Assembly: GCA_035640475.1 (NCBI GenBank)
Contig: DASQWC010000119.1
Coordinates: 1-62,055 of the forward strand
DNA length: 62,055 bases
Direction of reading: 5' to 3'
Origin: DASQWC01 sp035640475
GTDB lineage: Bacteria; Actinomycetota; JAICYB01
The translations under genes and the position numbers were made by a program. Positions 24,292-32,102 of this stretch are shown one piece after another (positions within the stretch are counted from its first letter, which is position 1; every line of letters begins with the position of its first letter). The notes under the pieces are model-generated. The model was not told where the DNA came from, did not search any database, and was given only the letters and a program-made list of their open reading frames with translations.

Positions 24292-26448
24292 TCAGCGCAC
24301 GCGGACCGACTCGAGCGCCGTCATGACATTCCTGATGAGCCGGTGCCCGAGACGCTTTTCGAACGTGAGGATCGACTCCGGGTGGAATTGCACGGCCCAT
24401 ACGGGCAGGCGCTCGTGCTCGACGGCCATGACCACACCGTCGTCGCTGCGCGCGGTCACGGTGAGCTCGGAGGGAACACTCTCCGGAACCGCAAAGAGTG
24501 AGTGATAGCGGCCGGCGACGAACTCGCCGGGGAATCCGTCGAAGATCGATCCGCCGAGCACTCGGACACGCGACGGCTTCCCGTGCACCGGCACCGGAAG
24601 CACGCCGAGCTCGCCGCCGAAGTGTTCGACGATCCCCTGGAGGCCGAGACAGACGCCGAACACTGGAATGCCGCGCTCGACGAGCGCCCCGACGGTGCCG
24701 GAGACGTCGAAATCGGACGGCGCACCCGGCCCGGGTGACAGCACCACGAGATCCGGTACGACCTCGTCGAGCTGATCGGCAGGGAACCCGAAACGGAGCG
24801 TGAGCACGTCGGCTCCGGTCTGCCTGAGGTAGTCCGCAAGGGTGTGGACGAACGAGTCCTGGTGATCGACGAGCAGGACGCGCCGTCCGGCGGCGATCGG
24901 CACTTCCGGTTGCACGCCGCCATCAGCCGCTCCGCTTGGTCTTCTGATCGCGTCGAGCAGCGCAGCGGCTTTGAGGGTGGTCTCTTCTTCCTCCGCAACG
25001 GAGTCGGAGTCGTAGAGCAGCGTCGCCCCGGCGCGAACCTCCGCGACGCCGTCGACGATCCGCATCGTTCGGATCGTCAGGCCGGTATTGAGATCCCCGT
25101 TGAAGCCGATGAATCCGACCGCGCCTCCGTACCAGACGCGCGGCGAGCGCTCGTGCTCTTCGATGAACCGCATCGCCCAGATCTTCGGCGCGCCGGTGAG
25201 CGTCACGGCCCACGCGTGCGTGAGGAAGGCATCGAGCGCGTCGAAGCCGGGGCGGAGCCGGCCTTCGACATGGTCGACGGTGTGGATGAGCTTCGAGTAG
25301 ATCTCGATCTGCCGTCGGCCGATGACGCGCACAGAACCCGGTACGCAGATGCGCGCCTTGTCGTTGCGGTCGACGTCGGTGCACATCGTCAGCTCAGACT
25401 CGTCTTTTTGTGAGTTGAGAATCGTCCGGATCTGCTCGGCGTCGTCGATAGGGTCGATTCCCCGAGCGATCGTTCCCGCGATCGGACACGTCTCGACGCG
25501 ATCGCCTTCGACGCGCACGTACATCTCCGGGGACGCACCGACGAGGTATTCCGCTTCGCCGAGGTTCATGACGAATCCGTACGGCGATGGATTGCGCTCG
25601 CGCAGCCGACGGAAGACCTCCGACGGCGGCACGACGCACGGCTCGAAGAACGTACGGCTCGGGACGACCTCGAACAGATCACCGCGGCGAAAGGCTTCCT
25701 TCGCAACATCGACGACCGCCGCGTACTCGCCCGGCTCGTGGTCGCACACGCGCTCGACAGACGTCGCGCCGACGTAGGCAATCTCCACGCCGGAGCGCTC
25801 GATGCCGACCGTCGAGCCGTCCGGCGTCTCGAAGTCGTACAGCCTGCGTGCCGCGTACTCACGGCGGTGGTCGACGACGACGATCGAGTCGGGAAGGTAC
25901 AGGACGAGATCGCGCAAGTCGTCCGGACGGGTCAGGTGGAGCTCGAGCGGCTCGAACTGCATGACGAGGTCGTAACCGAACGAGCCGTACAAGCCGAGAT
26001 GCGGGTCTTCGTCGGACGCGAACAGATCGCAGATCGCACGCAGGACAGAGAAGACCGTCGGATGGCGGCTTCGCTCCTCTTCCGGCAGCCTGCGCGTCGG
26101 TTCGGCAACGACACCCTCGAGCTCGTCGAGATGACGCTCGAGCGCAGCAACGGCGTCGAAGTCATCCAACGCCGCGGCGATGGGCGGAAGGAGCACGCGA
26201 CCGCGCTCGTTCAGCGCCCGGACGACGAAGTTCCGCCCGTGCGACGTGATCTCGACGGGAGGGTCGACGAAGCCGATGTCCCAGCGCGTATACCGGCCCG
26301 GATACTCGTAGCTCGAAGTGAGCAGCACGCCGCGCCGCGAATCGATCGCGTCGACCAGCGGCTCGACGGCACCGTCGACGGCGATGGTCTCGACGCGGCG
26401 GTGCACGCGGATGCCGCCGCCGGTCACGTATCCGTTGTCTTCCGTCAT
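24292..26448 (-). CDS. trpEG: Fused anthranilate synthase (TrpE-TrpG)
   Basis: Converts chorismate and glutamine to anthranilate in one 718-aa chain. Residues 1 to ~510 are TrpE: the tryptophan feedback motif LLTSSYEYPGRY, and the chorismate site PIAGTIARG, ESELTMCTDVDRND, THAWAVTLTGAPK. Residues from ~525 are the TrpG glutamine amidotransferase, with nucleophile Cys in GVCLGLQG and the His/Glu of QFHPES. The ATG at 26448 follows GGGAGCGGAC. The fused form is known from several bacteria. An attenuator and Trp-rich leader peptide lie upstream, so expression responds to charged tRNA-Trp, and enzyme activity probably to tryptophan. Confidence 0.96.
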   Translation of the reverse strand: MTEDNGYVTGGGIRVHRRVETIAVDGAVEPLVDAIDSRRGVLLTSSYEYPGRYTRWDIGFVDPPVEITSHGRNFVVRALNERGRVLLPPIAAALDDFDAVAALERHLDELEGVVAEPTRRLPEEERSRHPTVFSVLRAICDLFASDEDPHLGLYGSFGYDLVMQFEPLELHLTRPDDLRDLVLYLPDSIVVVDHRREYAARRLYDFETPDGSTVGIERSGVEIAYVGATSVERVCDHEPGEYAAVVDVAKEAFRRGDLFEVVPSRTFFEPCVVPPSEVFRRLRERNPSPYGFVMNLGEAEYLVGASPEMYVRVEGDRVETCPIAGTIARGIDPIDDAEQIRTILNSQKDESELTMCTDVDRNDKARICVPGSVRVIGRRQIEIYSKLIHTVDHVEGRLRPGFDALDAFLTHAWAVTLTGAPKIWAMRFIEEHERSPRVWYGGAVGFIGFNGDLNTGLTIRTMRIVDGVAEVRAGATLLYDSDSVAEEEETTLKAAALLDAIRRPSGAADGGVQPEVPIAAGRRVLLVDHQDSFVHTLADYLRQTGADVLTLRFGFPADQLDEVVPDLVVLSPGPGAPSDFDVSGTVGALVERGIPVFGVCLGLQGIVEHFGGELGVLPVPVHGKPSRVRVLGGSIFDGFPGEFVAGRYHSLFAVPESVPSELTVTARSDDGVVMAVEHERLPVWAVQFHPESILTFEKRLGHRLIRNVMTALESVRVR

Positions 26449-26459
26449 GTCCGCTCCCA

Positions 26460-26487
26460 ATGAAGAAGCCGCCTCGTGGAGGCGGCT
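26460..26487 (-). terminator. trp attenuator hairpin
   Basis: A 9-bp perfect stem (26467-26475 with 26479-26487) with a 3-base loop, followed on the minus strand by TTCTTCATT. Its 5' arm contains GCCGCC (26481-26486), exactly complementary to GGCGGC at 26514-26519 just after the leader peptide. Pairing of those two would break the terminator. It ends about 12 bases before the trpEG start. Confidence 0.8.
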
Positions 26488-26518
26488 CACCTGGTCTTGG
26501 TCGTGCGTGGTCGGCCGC

Positions 26519-26563
26519 CTATCTCAGCGACCACCACCACAGTGCGACCAGCGATCGAATCAT
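26519..26563 (-). CDS. trpL: trp operon leader peptide (three consecutive Trp codons)
   Basis: A 14-codon frame, MIRSLVALWWWSLR, with TGG-TGG-TGG at 26531-26539 and a TAG stop. It stands 71 bases upstream of trpEG and immediately precedes complementary segments that can form an antiterminator or a terminator. TGGTCG at 26528-26533 is the exact complement of CGACCA at 26508-26513, giving the protecting stem. This is a ribosome-stalling attenuator: low charged tRNA-Trp stalls the ribosome on the WWW run and lets trpEG be transcribed. The Shine-Dalgarno sequence is weak, and the frame is bounded by an in-frame TGA upstream. Confidence 0.85.
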   Translation of the reverse strand: MIRSLVALWWWSLR

Positions 26564-26606
26564 CGTGCGTCAATCGTCGCAGTGCGCCTACGGCCCGTCA
26601 AACGCC

Positions 26607-26951
26607 TCAAGGCTCGAGCGTTCGGTAGAAGCACGAGTAGTTGCCCGTGTGACACGCGGCATCCCCCTCGAGGTGCACCCGGTACAGCAGCGTGCTCTGT
26701 TCGCAGTTGTAGCGAACCTCGACGATGTGCAGCCGATTTCCGGACGTATCCCCCTTCGTCCAGAGCTCGCCGCGCGACCGGGACCAGAACGTCGCGAGGC
26801 CTTTCGCGAAGGTCCGGCGAACGGCTTCCTCGTTGGCGAAACCGACCAGCAGAACTTCGTTCGTATCGACGTCCTGGACGGCGACGGGGACGAGTCCGTT
26901 CTCGTCGAACTGCAGGTCCTCCACCTTCATTTGATCGGGCGCTTCGCTCAT
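26607..26951 (-). CDS. hisI: Phosphoribosyl-AMP cyclohydrolase
   Basis: Opens the purine ring of phosphoribosyl-AMP in histidine synthesis. 114 aa, a monofunctional HisI without a fused HisE domain. Zinc and catalytic motifs: WSRSRGELWTKGDTSGN (residues 56-72), the Cys of VRYNCEQ, and GDAACHTGNYSCFYR. The ATG overlaps the hisF stop (ATGA). It is the last gene of the his run, directly upstream of the trp leader. Confidence 0.96.
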   Translation of the reverse strand: MSEAPDQMKVEDLQFDENGLVPVAVQDVDTNEVLLVGFANEEAVRRTFAKGLATFWSRSRGELWTKGDTSGNRLHIVEVRYNCEQSTLLYRVHLEGDAACHTGNYSCFYRTLEP

Positions 26952-27712
26952 ACGAGTCGCACCGGGATCCCTCGGCCGGCCATGTGCTCCTTCAGGTCGC
27001 GAACCGTGTACGTGCCGTAGTGCACGATCGACGCGATCAGCGCCGCGTCGGCTCCGCCGTCGGTAACCGCCTCGGCAAGATGTTCGGGCACGCCCGCGCC
27101 GCCCGACGCGATCACCGGGATCCCGACCGCGTCGGAGACCGTGCGCGTGAGCTCGAGGTCGTATCCCTCCTTGGTGCCGTCGCGGTCCATCGACGTCAGC
27201 AAGATCTCACCCGCGCCGAGCCGCTCCGCCTGCGCCGCCCATTCGACGGCGTCCAGACCCGTCGGCTTGCGACCGCCCTCGACGACGACCTCCCAGGCGC
27301 CCTCTTCGCGCCGTCTCGCATCGATCGCGCACACGATGCATTGGGCGCCGAACGCATCCGCCGCCGCACCGAGCACGCCCGGATCGCGAACGGCCGACGT
27401 GTTCAGCGACACCTTGTCCGCTCCAGAGCGCAGCATCCGGCGAACATCTTCCACCGTTCGAATGCCGCCGCCGACGGTGAACGGGATGAAGACGCGCTCC
27501 GCCGTCCGCCGGACGACGTCGTACATCGTTTCGCGGCCTTCGTGCGACGCGCTGATATCGAGGAAGACGAGCTCGTCGGCCCCCTGGACGTCGTAGCGCT
27601 CGGCGAGCACGACCGGGTCGCCGGCCTCGCTGAGGTCGATGAACTTCACGCCTTTGACGACTCGCCCATCGTGGACGTCCAGGCAGGGAATGACACGCTT
27701 GGCGAGCGTCAC
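26948..27712 (-). CDS. hisF: Imidazole glycerol phosphate synthase cyclase subunit
   Basis: Uses ammonia from HisH to turn PRFAR into IGP and AICAR. 254 aa, a TIM barrel with the catalytic Asp pair in RVIPCLDVHDGRVVKG (about D12) and VCAIDARR (about D132), plus FTVGGGIRTVEDV and VIASGGAGVPEH phosphate sites. The GTG start overlaps the hisA stop (GTGA). Confidence 0.96.
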   Translation of the reverse strand: MTLAKRVIPCLDVHDGRVVKGVKFIDLSEAGDPVVLAERYDVQGADELVFLDISASHEGRETMYDVVRRTAERVFIPFTVGGGIRTVEDVRRMLRSGADKVSLNTSAVRDPGVLGAAADAFGAQCIVCAIDARRREEGAWEVVVEGGRKPTGLDAVEWAAQAERLGAGEILLTSMDRDGTKEGYDLELTRTVSDAVGIPVIASGGAGVPEHLAEAVTDGGADAALIASIVHYGTYTVRDLKEHMAGRGIPVRLV

Positions 27713-28428
27713 GCAACTTCCCTCATCGCGTCTGCCAGCTCGATGGCGCCCGAATAGAGGGCCTGCCCGACGATCACGCCTTCGATGCCGTCCAGCGAAG
27801 CAAGCTTGCGAACATCCTCGACGGTCGCCACACCGCCGGACGCGATGACCGGCACACCCGCAGCCTCGGCGACGTCGCGCAACAGGTCCACGTTCGGACC
27901 GGCGAGCGTGCCGTCCTGGCCGATGTCGGTGACCAGCAGCCGCTCCACGCCCGCTGCCGCAAGGCGGCGCGCGGCGTCGACGACGTCCTCGCCGGTTCCC
28001 TTCGTCCAACCGGCGATGCGCACCTCACGGCCGAGCGCATCGGGCGCGACGACCAGGCGGGGGCCGAGGGATTCGATCGCATCCTGCAGCACGTTCACGT
28101 CGGTGAGCGCGGCCGTCCCGAAGATCACGCGGTCGGCGCCGACGCCGAGCCAGCGCCGTCCGGCATCCGACGACCGGATCCCCCCGGCGACCTGCACCGG
28201 GATACCGACTCCGCGAACGATCTGCTCGACCACGCCCGTCTGGGGTTTGCCTTCCAAAGCCGCATCGAGATCGACGACGTGCAGACGCGGCGCGCCTTGC
28301 GCCTCCCAGTCCTTTGCGATCGCGACCGGGTCGTCGGAATAGACGGTTTTCGCTTCGGGCTCGCCCCGGCGAAGGCGTACGACTTCGCCGCCGAGAATGT
28401 CCACAGACGGCACGACCTCGAACCTCAT
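27709..28428 (-). CDS. hisA: ProFAR isomerase
   Basis: Amadori isomerisation of ProFAR to PRFAR. 239 aa. The general base Asp is in VVPSVDILGGEVVRL (D10) and the general acid Asp in VVAPDALG; QVAGGIRSSD and VIASGGVATVEDV bind phosphate. Because a separate trpF exists in the window, it need not be the bifunctional PriA seen in many actinobacteria. The ATG overlaps the hisH stop. Confidence 0.93.
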   Translation of the reverse strand: MRFEVVPSVDILGGEVVRLRRGEPEAKTVYSDDPVAIAKDWEAQGAPRLHVVDLDAALEGKPQTGVVEQIVRGVGIPVQVAGGIRSSDAGRRWLGVGADRVIFGTAALTDVNVLQDAIESLGPRLVVAPDALGREVRIAGWTKGTGEDVVDAARRLAAAGVERLLVTDIGQDGTLAGPNVDLLRDVAEAAGVPVIASGGVATVEDVRKLASLDGIEGVIVGQALYSGAIELADAMREVA

Positions 28429-29027
28429 CGCAACCGTTGGAAGAAACGTTCGAGCACACACCGGCCGACGTCGGCGGACTTCTCCGGGTGGAACTGCACG
28501 CCGACGATGTTGTCCTGCTCGACGACGCTGCAGAAGCGCTGCCCGTAGGTCGTCGTCGCGCTCACGGCGGACGGGTCGGGATCTACGTAGTAGGAATGCA
28601 CGAAGTACACGAGGTCCTCCGGTCCGACGCCGGCGGCGACCGTTCCGCCGGTGGTCTCGAGGGTGTTCCAGCCCATGTGCGGAACCTTCGGCGCCTTCAG
28701 CAGCTTCACGTCGCCGTCGACGATGCCGAGGCCGCGAGCGTCCGGATCTTCCTCGGAGCGCTCGAAGAAGAGCTGCAGCCCGACGCAGATGCCCAGCAGC
28801 GGCCGTCCTCCGGACGCCCAGGCCTTCAGCGGCCCGTCCAGCTTGCGGTCGGCGAGGTTGTGGGCACCGGCGCCGAAATGACCGACGCCGGGCAGCACGA
28901 CCGCGTCGAGGTCGTCGGTGAAGCCGTCCGGGCCGTCGATGATTGGCGCGTCGACGCCGATGCGCTCGAGCGCTTTCGTCACGCTCGGCAGATTGCCGAG
29001 GTCGTAGTCGACGACGGCGGCCTTCAC
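28425..29027 (-). CDS. hisH: Imidazole glycerol phosphate synthase glutamine amidotransferase subunit
   Basis: Hydrolyses glutamine and channels ammonia to HisF. 200 aa. The oxyanion motif is LPGVGHFG, the nucleophile Cys is in GICVGLQLFFE (about residue 80), the HMGWN motif is present, and the His and Glu lie in QFHPEKS. The GTG start at 29027 overlaps the hisB stop (GTGA); an upstream extension of the frame lies in hisB. Confidence 0.96.
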   Translation of the reverse strand: MKAAVVDYDLGNLPSVTKALERIGVDAPIIDGPDGFTDDLDAVVLPGVGHFGAGAHNLADRKLDGPLKAWASGGRPLLGICVGLQLFFERSEEDPDARGLGIVDGDVKLLKAPKVPHMGWNTLETTGGTVAAGVGPEDLVYFVHSYYVDPDPSAVSATTTYGQRFCSVVEQDNIVGVQFHPEKSADVGRCVLERFFQRLR

Positions 29028-29608
29028 TCTAGAACTCCCTTTGTCGACGGCAGACCGGCCCGGCCCGACAGTGCGCACGCTTGACCGAGCGCACGCGCCA
29101 ATGCTTTGAACTCGGCCTCCACGATGTGGTGCGGGTCGCGTCCGTCGAGGAGCTTCACGTGCAGCGAGATGCCGGCCTTGTTCGTGAGCGCACGAAGGAA
29201 CTCGTTGGTCAGGGCCGGGTCGTACTCACCGATGGCCGCCGCCGGCACCGGAACGTCGTGCGCGAGATAGGGACGCCCCGATAGATCGAGCGCCACCTGG
29301 ACGAGCGACTCCTCCATCGGAACGACTGCGAAACCGTACCGATTGATGCCGGCTTTGTCGCCGAGTGCTTCCTTCAACGCGTCGGCGAGCGCGAGGCCCG
29401 TGTCCTCGACCGTGTGGTGAGCGTCGACGTCCAGATCGCCCTTCGTTTGGATGCGCAGGTCGAAGCCGGCGTGGCGGCCGAGCTGGTCGAGCATGTGATC
29501 GAAAAAAGGCACGCCGGTGGAAACGGTCGTTTCACCCGTCCCGTCGAGGGTGAGATCGACCGTCACCGCCGTCTCGCCGGTGCGTCGATCGACGCGCGCG
29601 CTCCTCAA
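29024..29608 (-). CDS. hisB: Imidazoleglycerol-phosphate dehydratase
   Basis: Dehydrates IGP to imidazole-acetol phosphate using a Mn cluster. 194 aa from TTG at 29608, where family homology begins (RSARVDRRTGET). GVPFFDHMLDQL, DAHHTVEDTGLALG-type DVDAHHTVEDTGLAL and RDPHHIVEAEFKA are the duplicated metal-binding motifs. The start is uncertain: GTG at 29647 would add 13 residues with no family support. No HisN/HisB phosphatase domain is fused. It follows hisC after a 116-base gap holding a large inverted repeat. Confidence 0.94.
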   Translation of the reverse strand: MRSARVDRRTGETAVTVDLTLDGTGETTVSTGVPFFDHMLDQLGRHAGFDLRIQTKGDLDVDAHHTVEDTGLALADALKEALGDKAGINRYGFAVVPMEESLVQVALDLSGRPYLAHDVPVPAAAIGEYDPALTNEFLRALTNKAGISLHVKLLDGRDPHHIVEAEFKALARALGQACALSGRAGLPSTKGVLE

Positions 29609-29641
29609 GTGGACACCCAGGATAGGGGGTCTGGGGGAGTA

Positions 29642-29702
29642 GCACACCGCGGCGCATCCCAGCGGCTTCTGACCTCCGGAGGTCACCGCCGCGGCGTTGT
29701 GC
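29642..29702. repeat. Nested inverted repeats in the hisC-hisB gap
   Basis: The only sizeable gap in the his run. It contains a perfect 16-base palindrome TGACCTCCGGAGGTCA (29670-29685) placed between longer complementary arms (GCACA at 29642-29646 with TGTGC at 29698-29702; CCGCGGCG at 29647-29654 with its complement at 29688-29695; one side has a small bulge). In RNA this gives a long branched hairpin upstream of hisB. A role in attenuation, processing or transcription control is possible; no leader peptide rich in His codons was seen here. Confidence 0.5.
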
Positions 29703-29724
29703 GGTCCCCAGGTCGACTGGTGGT

Positions 29725-30783
29725 TTAGGAGAGCGAAGCCGCGACGCTCAGAAAGGCGTCGTTCTCTTCCGGAGTCCCGGCCGTCACGCGCAGGCAGTCC
29801 TCGCAGCCCTCGAGGAAGGAGAAGTCGCGGATGACGATGCCATGCTTCGCCAGCGCCGCCACGAATTCGGCCGCTCGCGCATGGCGGAAGAAGACGAAGT
29901 TCGCGGCACCGTCGAACACGTCCACGCCGTCGAGGCCGGCGAGCGTCGTTGCGATCCGGTCGCGCTCGGCGGCGATCGACGAGACGACCTCGAGCACCTT
30001 CTCCCGGTGCCGCAGCACGATGGTCGCCGCCAGCTGCGTGAACGACGACAGTCCGTACGGCATCCGGACGCGACCCATCTCCTCCAGCAGCTCGGGGGCG
30101 GCAATCCCGTATCCCAGGCGCAGACCGGCGAGCCGGAACGCCTTCGACAGCGTGCGGGACACGATGACGTTCGGGTGCTGCTCGAGATACGGCACGAACG
30201 TCGCACCCGAGAACTCGTGGTACGCCTCATCGACGATGACCAGACCCGAGGCCGCGTCGGCAATCGACCGAATGTCACCGATCGGCGTGACGGTTCCCGT
30301 CGGATTGTTCGGTGTGCAGACGAACACGACATCCGGTGTGTGCCGCTCGATCGCGTGTACGGCCGCGTCGAGCGAGATCGAGAAGTCCGACTCCCGCCGG
30401 ATCGTCTCAACGCTGGTCCCGGCCATCTTCGCCTGGCGCATGTGCATGACGTACGTCGGATCGAACAGCAGCGCGGTGCGTCCCGGCCCCCCGTACGCAA
30501 GGCTTGCTTGCAGCAACACTTCGTTGGATCCATCTCCCGGCCACACCCACGACGGGTCGACGCCGGCGTACGTGGCGATCTCGGCGATGAGCTCCGTCGG
30601 TGCTGCCGGCGGATAGCGGTTCAGCTCGAGCTTGGAGGTCGCCTCCAAGACCTCGTCCATGACGTCGGACGGCAGCGGATACGGATTCTCGTTGGCGTGC
30701 AGGAGGATCTTGCCCGACGCCGTGCCGGATGTGCTGTACGGCTCGAGGTCGGCGAGCTCCGGCCGAGGTCTAGGGAGCATCAT
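29725..30783 (-). CDS. hisC: Histidinol-phosphate aminotransferase
   Basis: PLP aminotransferase of fold type I, 352 aa. ILLHANENPYPLP is the N-terminal substrate loop, CTPNNPTGT the cofactor-binding Asn motif, IVDEAYHEF the Asp/Tyr pair, and SRTLSKAFRLAGLRLGY contains the PLP lysine (about residue 218). C-terminal Arg in CLRVTAGTPEEN. The start is ATG at 30783, overlapping the hisD stop (ATGA); the longer open frame is a hisD shadow. Confidence 0.95.
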   Translation of the reverse strand: MMLPRPRPELADLEPYSTSGTASGKILLHANENPYPLPSDVMDEVLEATSKLELNRYPPAAPTELIAEIATYAGVDPSWVWPGDGSNEVLLQASLAYGGPGRTALLFDPTYVMHMRQAKMAGTSVETIRRESDFSISLDAAVHAIERHTPDVVFVCTPNNPTGTVTPIGDIRSIADAASGLVIVDEAYHEFSGATFVPYLEQHPNVIVSRTLSKAFRLAGLRLGYGIAAPELLEEMGRVRMPYGLSSFTQLAATIVLRHREKVLEVVSSIAAERDRIATTLAGLDGVDVFDGAANFVFFRHARAAEFVAALAKHGIVIRDFSFLEGCEDCLRVTAGTPEENDAFLSVAASLS

Positions 30784-32075
30784 TTCTCTTCGAGCCGAAC
30801 GTGAACGTTCTCGCGGTGCGCTTGCAGACCCTCGGCCTCCGCGATGGCGTCGGCTACCGGCGCGTCGCGGAACAGCGCTTGCCGTGTGTAGCTCACGGTG
30901 TTGATCCCGACCAGGAAGTCGTGGACGCCCAGACCGGATGCGAATCGCGCCGTGCGGGCGGTGGGCAACACGTGGGACGGACCCGCGCAATAGTCGGACA
31001 GCGTTGCGGCCGTGTCGTCTCCGAGGAGCGCCGCTCCCGCCGCCTGCACTCCTTTGAGGAACGCTTCGGGCTCGGCCGTCTGAATCGACAAGTGCTCCGG
31101 TGCGAGCACGTTCACGATCTCCACCGCCTGTTGGAGATCCCGGACGACGATGGCCAAGCCGTGCGCGACGAATGCTTCGCGAATGTCCTTCGCGTTGGGC
31201 AATCGTCGCAGCCGTTCCTCGACTTCCTTCAGACACTCGCCCAAAAGCTCCTGCGACGTCGTGATGAGGATCGCCGCGGCTCCCGGCTCGTGCTCGGCCT
31301 GCGTGAGGAGCTCGGCGGCTGCGTACCTCGGTTTCGCTCGCTCGTCGCACACGACGACGGACTCGGACGGTCCGTACAGGCCGTCGATCCCGACGACACC
31401 GTAGACCTGCTGCTTCGCGATGGTCGTGTACGTTCGCCCCGGCCCGCAGATCTTGTCGCACGCCTGCACGGTCTGCGTGCCGTACGCCATGGCGGCGATC
31501 GCCTGCGCGCCGCCGATCCTGTAGATCTCATCGATCTCCGCGACCTTCGCGGCGGCCATCACTACCGCGGCGGGGTCGCCGTGGGCATCGGGCGGCGTCG
31601 ACAGGACGAGCTCAGGGACCCCGGCAACGCGCGCGGGAACGGCGGTCATCAAGACCGTCGAGGGCAGGGCGAACCGTCCGGCCGGTGCGTACAGGCCGAC
31701 ACGACGGATGGGCCGGAACACCTGTCCGACCACCGCGCCGTCGCGGTCGATCGACCAGTCCTCCGGCAGCTGCGCTTCGTGAAAGGTGCGGATGCGCTCC
31801 GCAGCCGCATGCAACGCGTCGACGACCTGTGAGTCCACCATCGCCGCCGCCTCATCACGCTCGTCGACCCCAACGCGCAGTCCTTCCGGCGTCAGATCGG
31901 CGCCGTCGAAGGATCGCGTGTACTCGATCAGTGCGCTGTCGCCCAGCTCCCGGACGTCCTCGAGGATGCGCCGGACGACGGCCGCCTCCTTCGTGTACTC
32001 GGCCGAGTCCCAGCTGGCGCGCTTACGCAGGACGTCCGGGAATTCCGTACGTGCGTCAACGACTTCGAGAGGCAT
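30780..32075 (-). CDS. hisD: Histidinol dehydrogenase
   Basis: Last two oxidation steps of histidine synthesis, NAD- and zinc-dependent. 431 aa. Motifs: RVGLYAPAGR, GGAQAIAAMAYGT, GPGRTYTTIAKQQVYG, the zinc ligand region QAEHEPGA, and APEHLSI. First gene of the his run, 27 bases downstream of dnaE on the same strand, so it may share the dnaE transcript. Confidence 0.97.
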   Translation of the reverse strand: MPLEVVDARTEFPDVLRKRASWDSAEYTKEAAVVRRILEDVRELGDSALIEYTRSFDGADLTPEGLRVGVDERDEAAAMVDSQVVDALHAAAERIRTFHEAQLPEDWSIDRDGAVVGQVFRPIRRVGLYAPAGRFALPSTVLMTAVPARVAGVPELVLSTPPDAHGDPAAVVMAAAKVAEIDEIYRIGGAQAIAAMAYGTQTVQACDKICGPGRTYTTIAKQQVYGVVGIDGLYGPSESVVVCDERAKPRYAAAELLTQAEHEPGAAAILITTSQELLGECLKEVEERLRRLPNAKDIREAFVAHGLAIVVRDLQQAVEIVNVLAPEHLSIQTAEPEAFLKGVQAAGAALLGDDTAATLSDYCAGPSHVLPTARTARFASGLGVHDFLVGINTVSYTRQALFRDAPVADAIAEAEGLQAHRENVHVRLEEK

Positions 32076-32102
32076 TTGTAAAGGGTAACGGCCTAAACGG
32101 GG

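Noticed and set aside
27709..28428. Annotating hisA as bifunctional PriA
   Set aside because: A separate trpF is present in the trp run, so bifunctionality is not needed; sequence alone cannot exclude it.
29650..29660. A possible his leader peptide in the hisC-hisB gap
   Set aside because: The ATG there opens a frame with no run of His codons and no nearby stop, so it does not behave like an attenuator leader.
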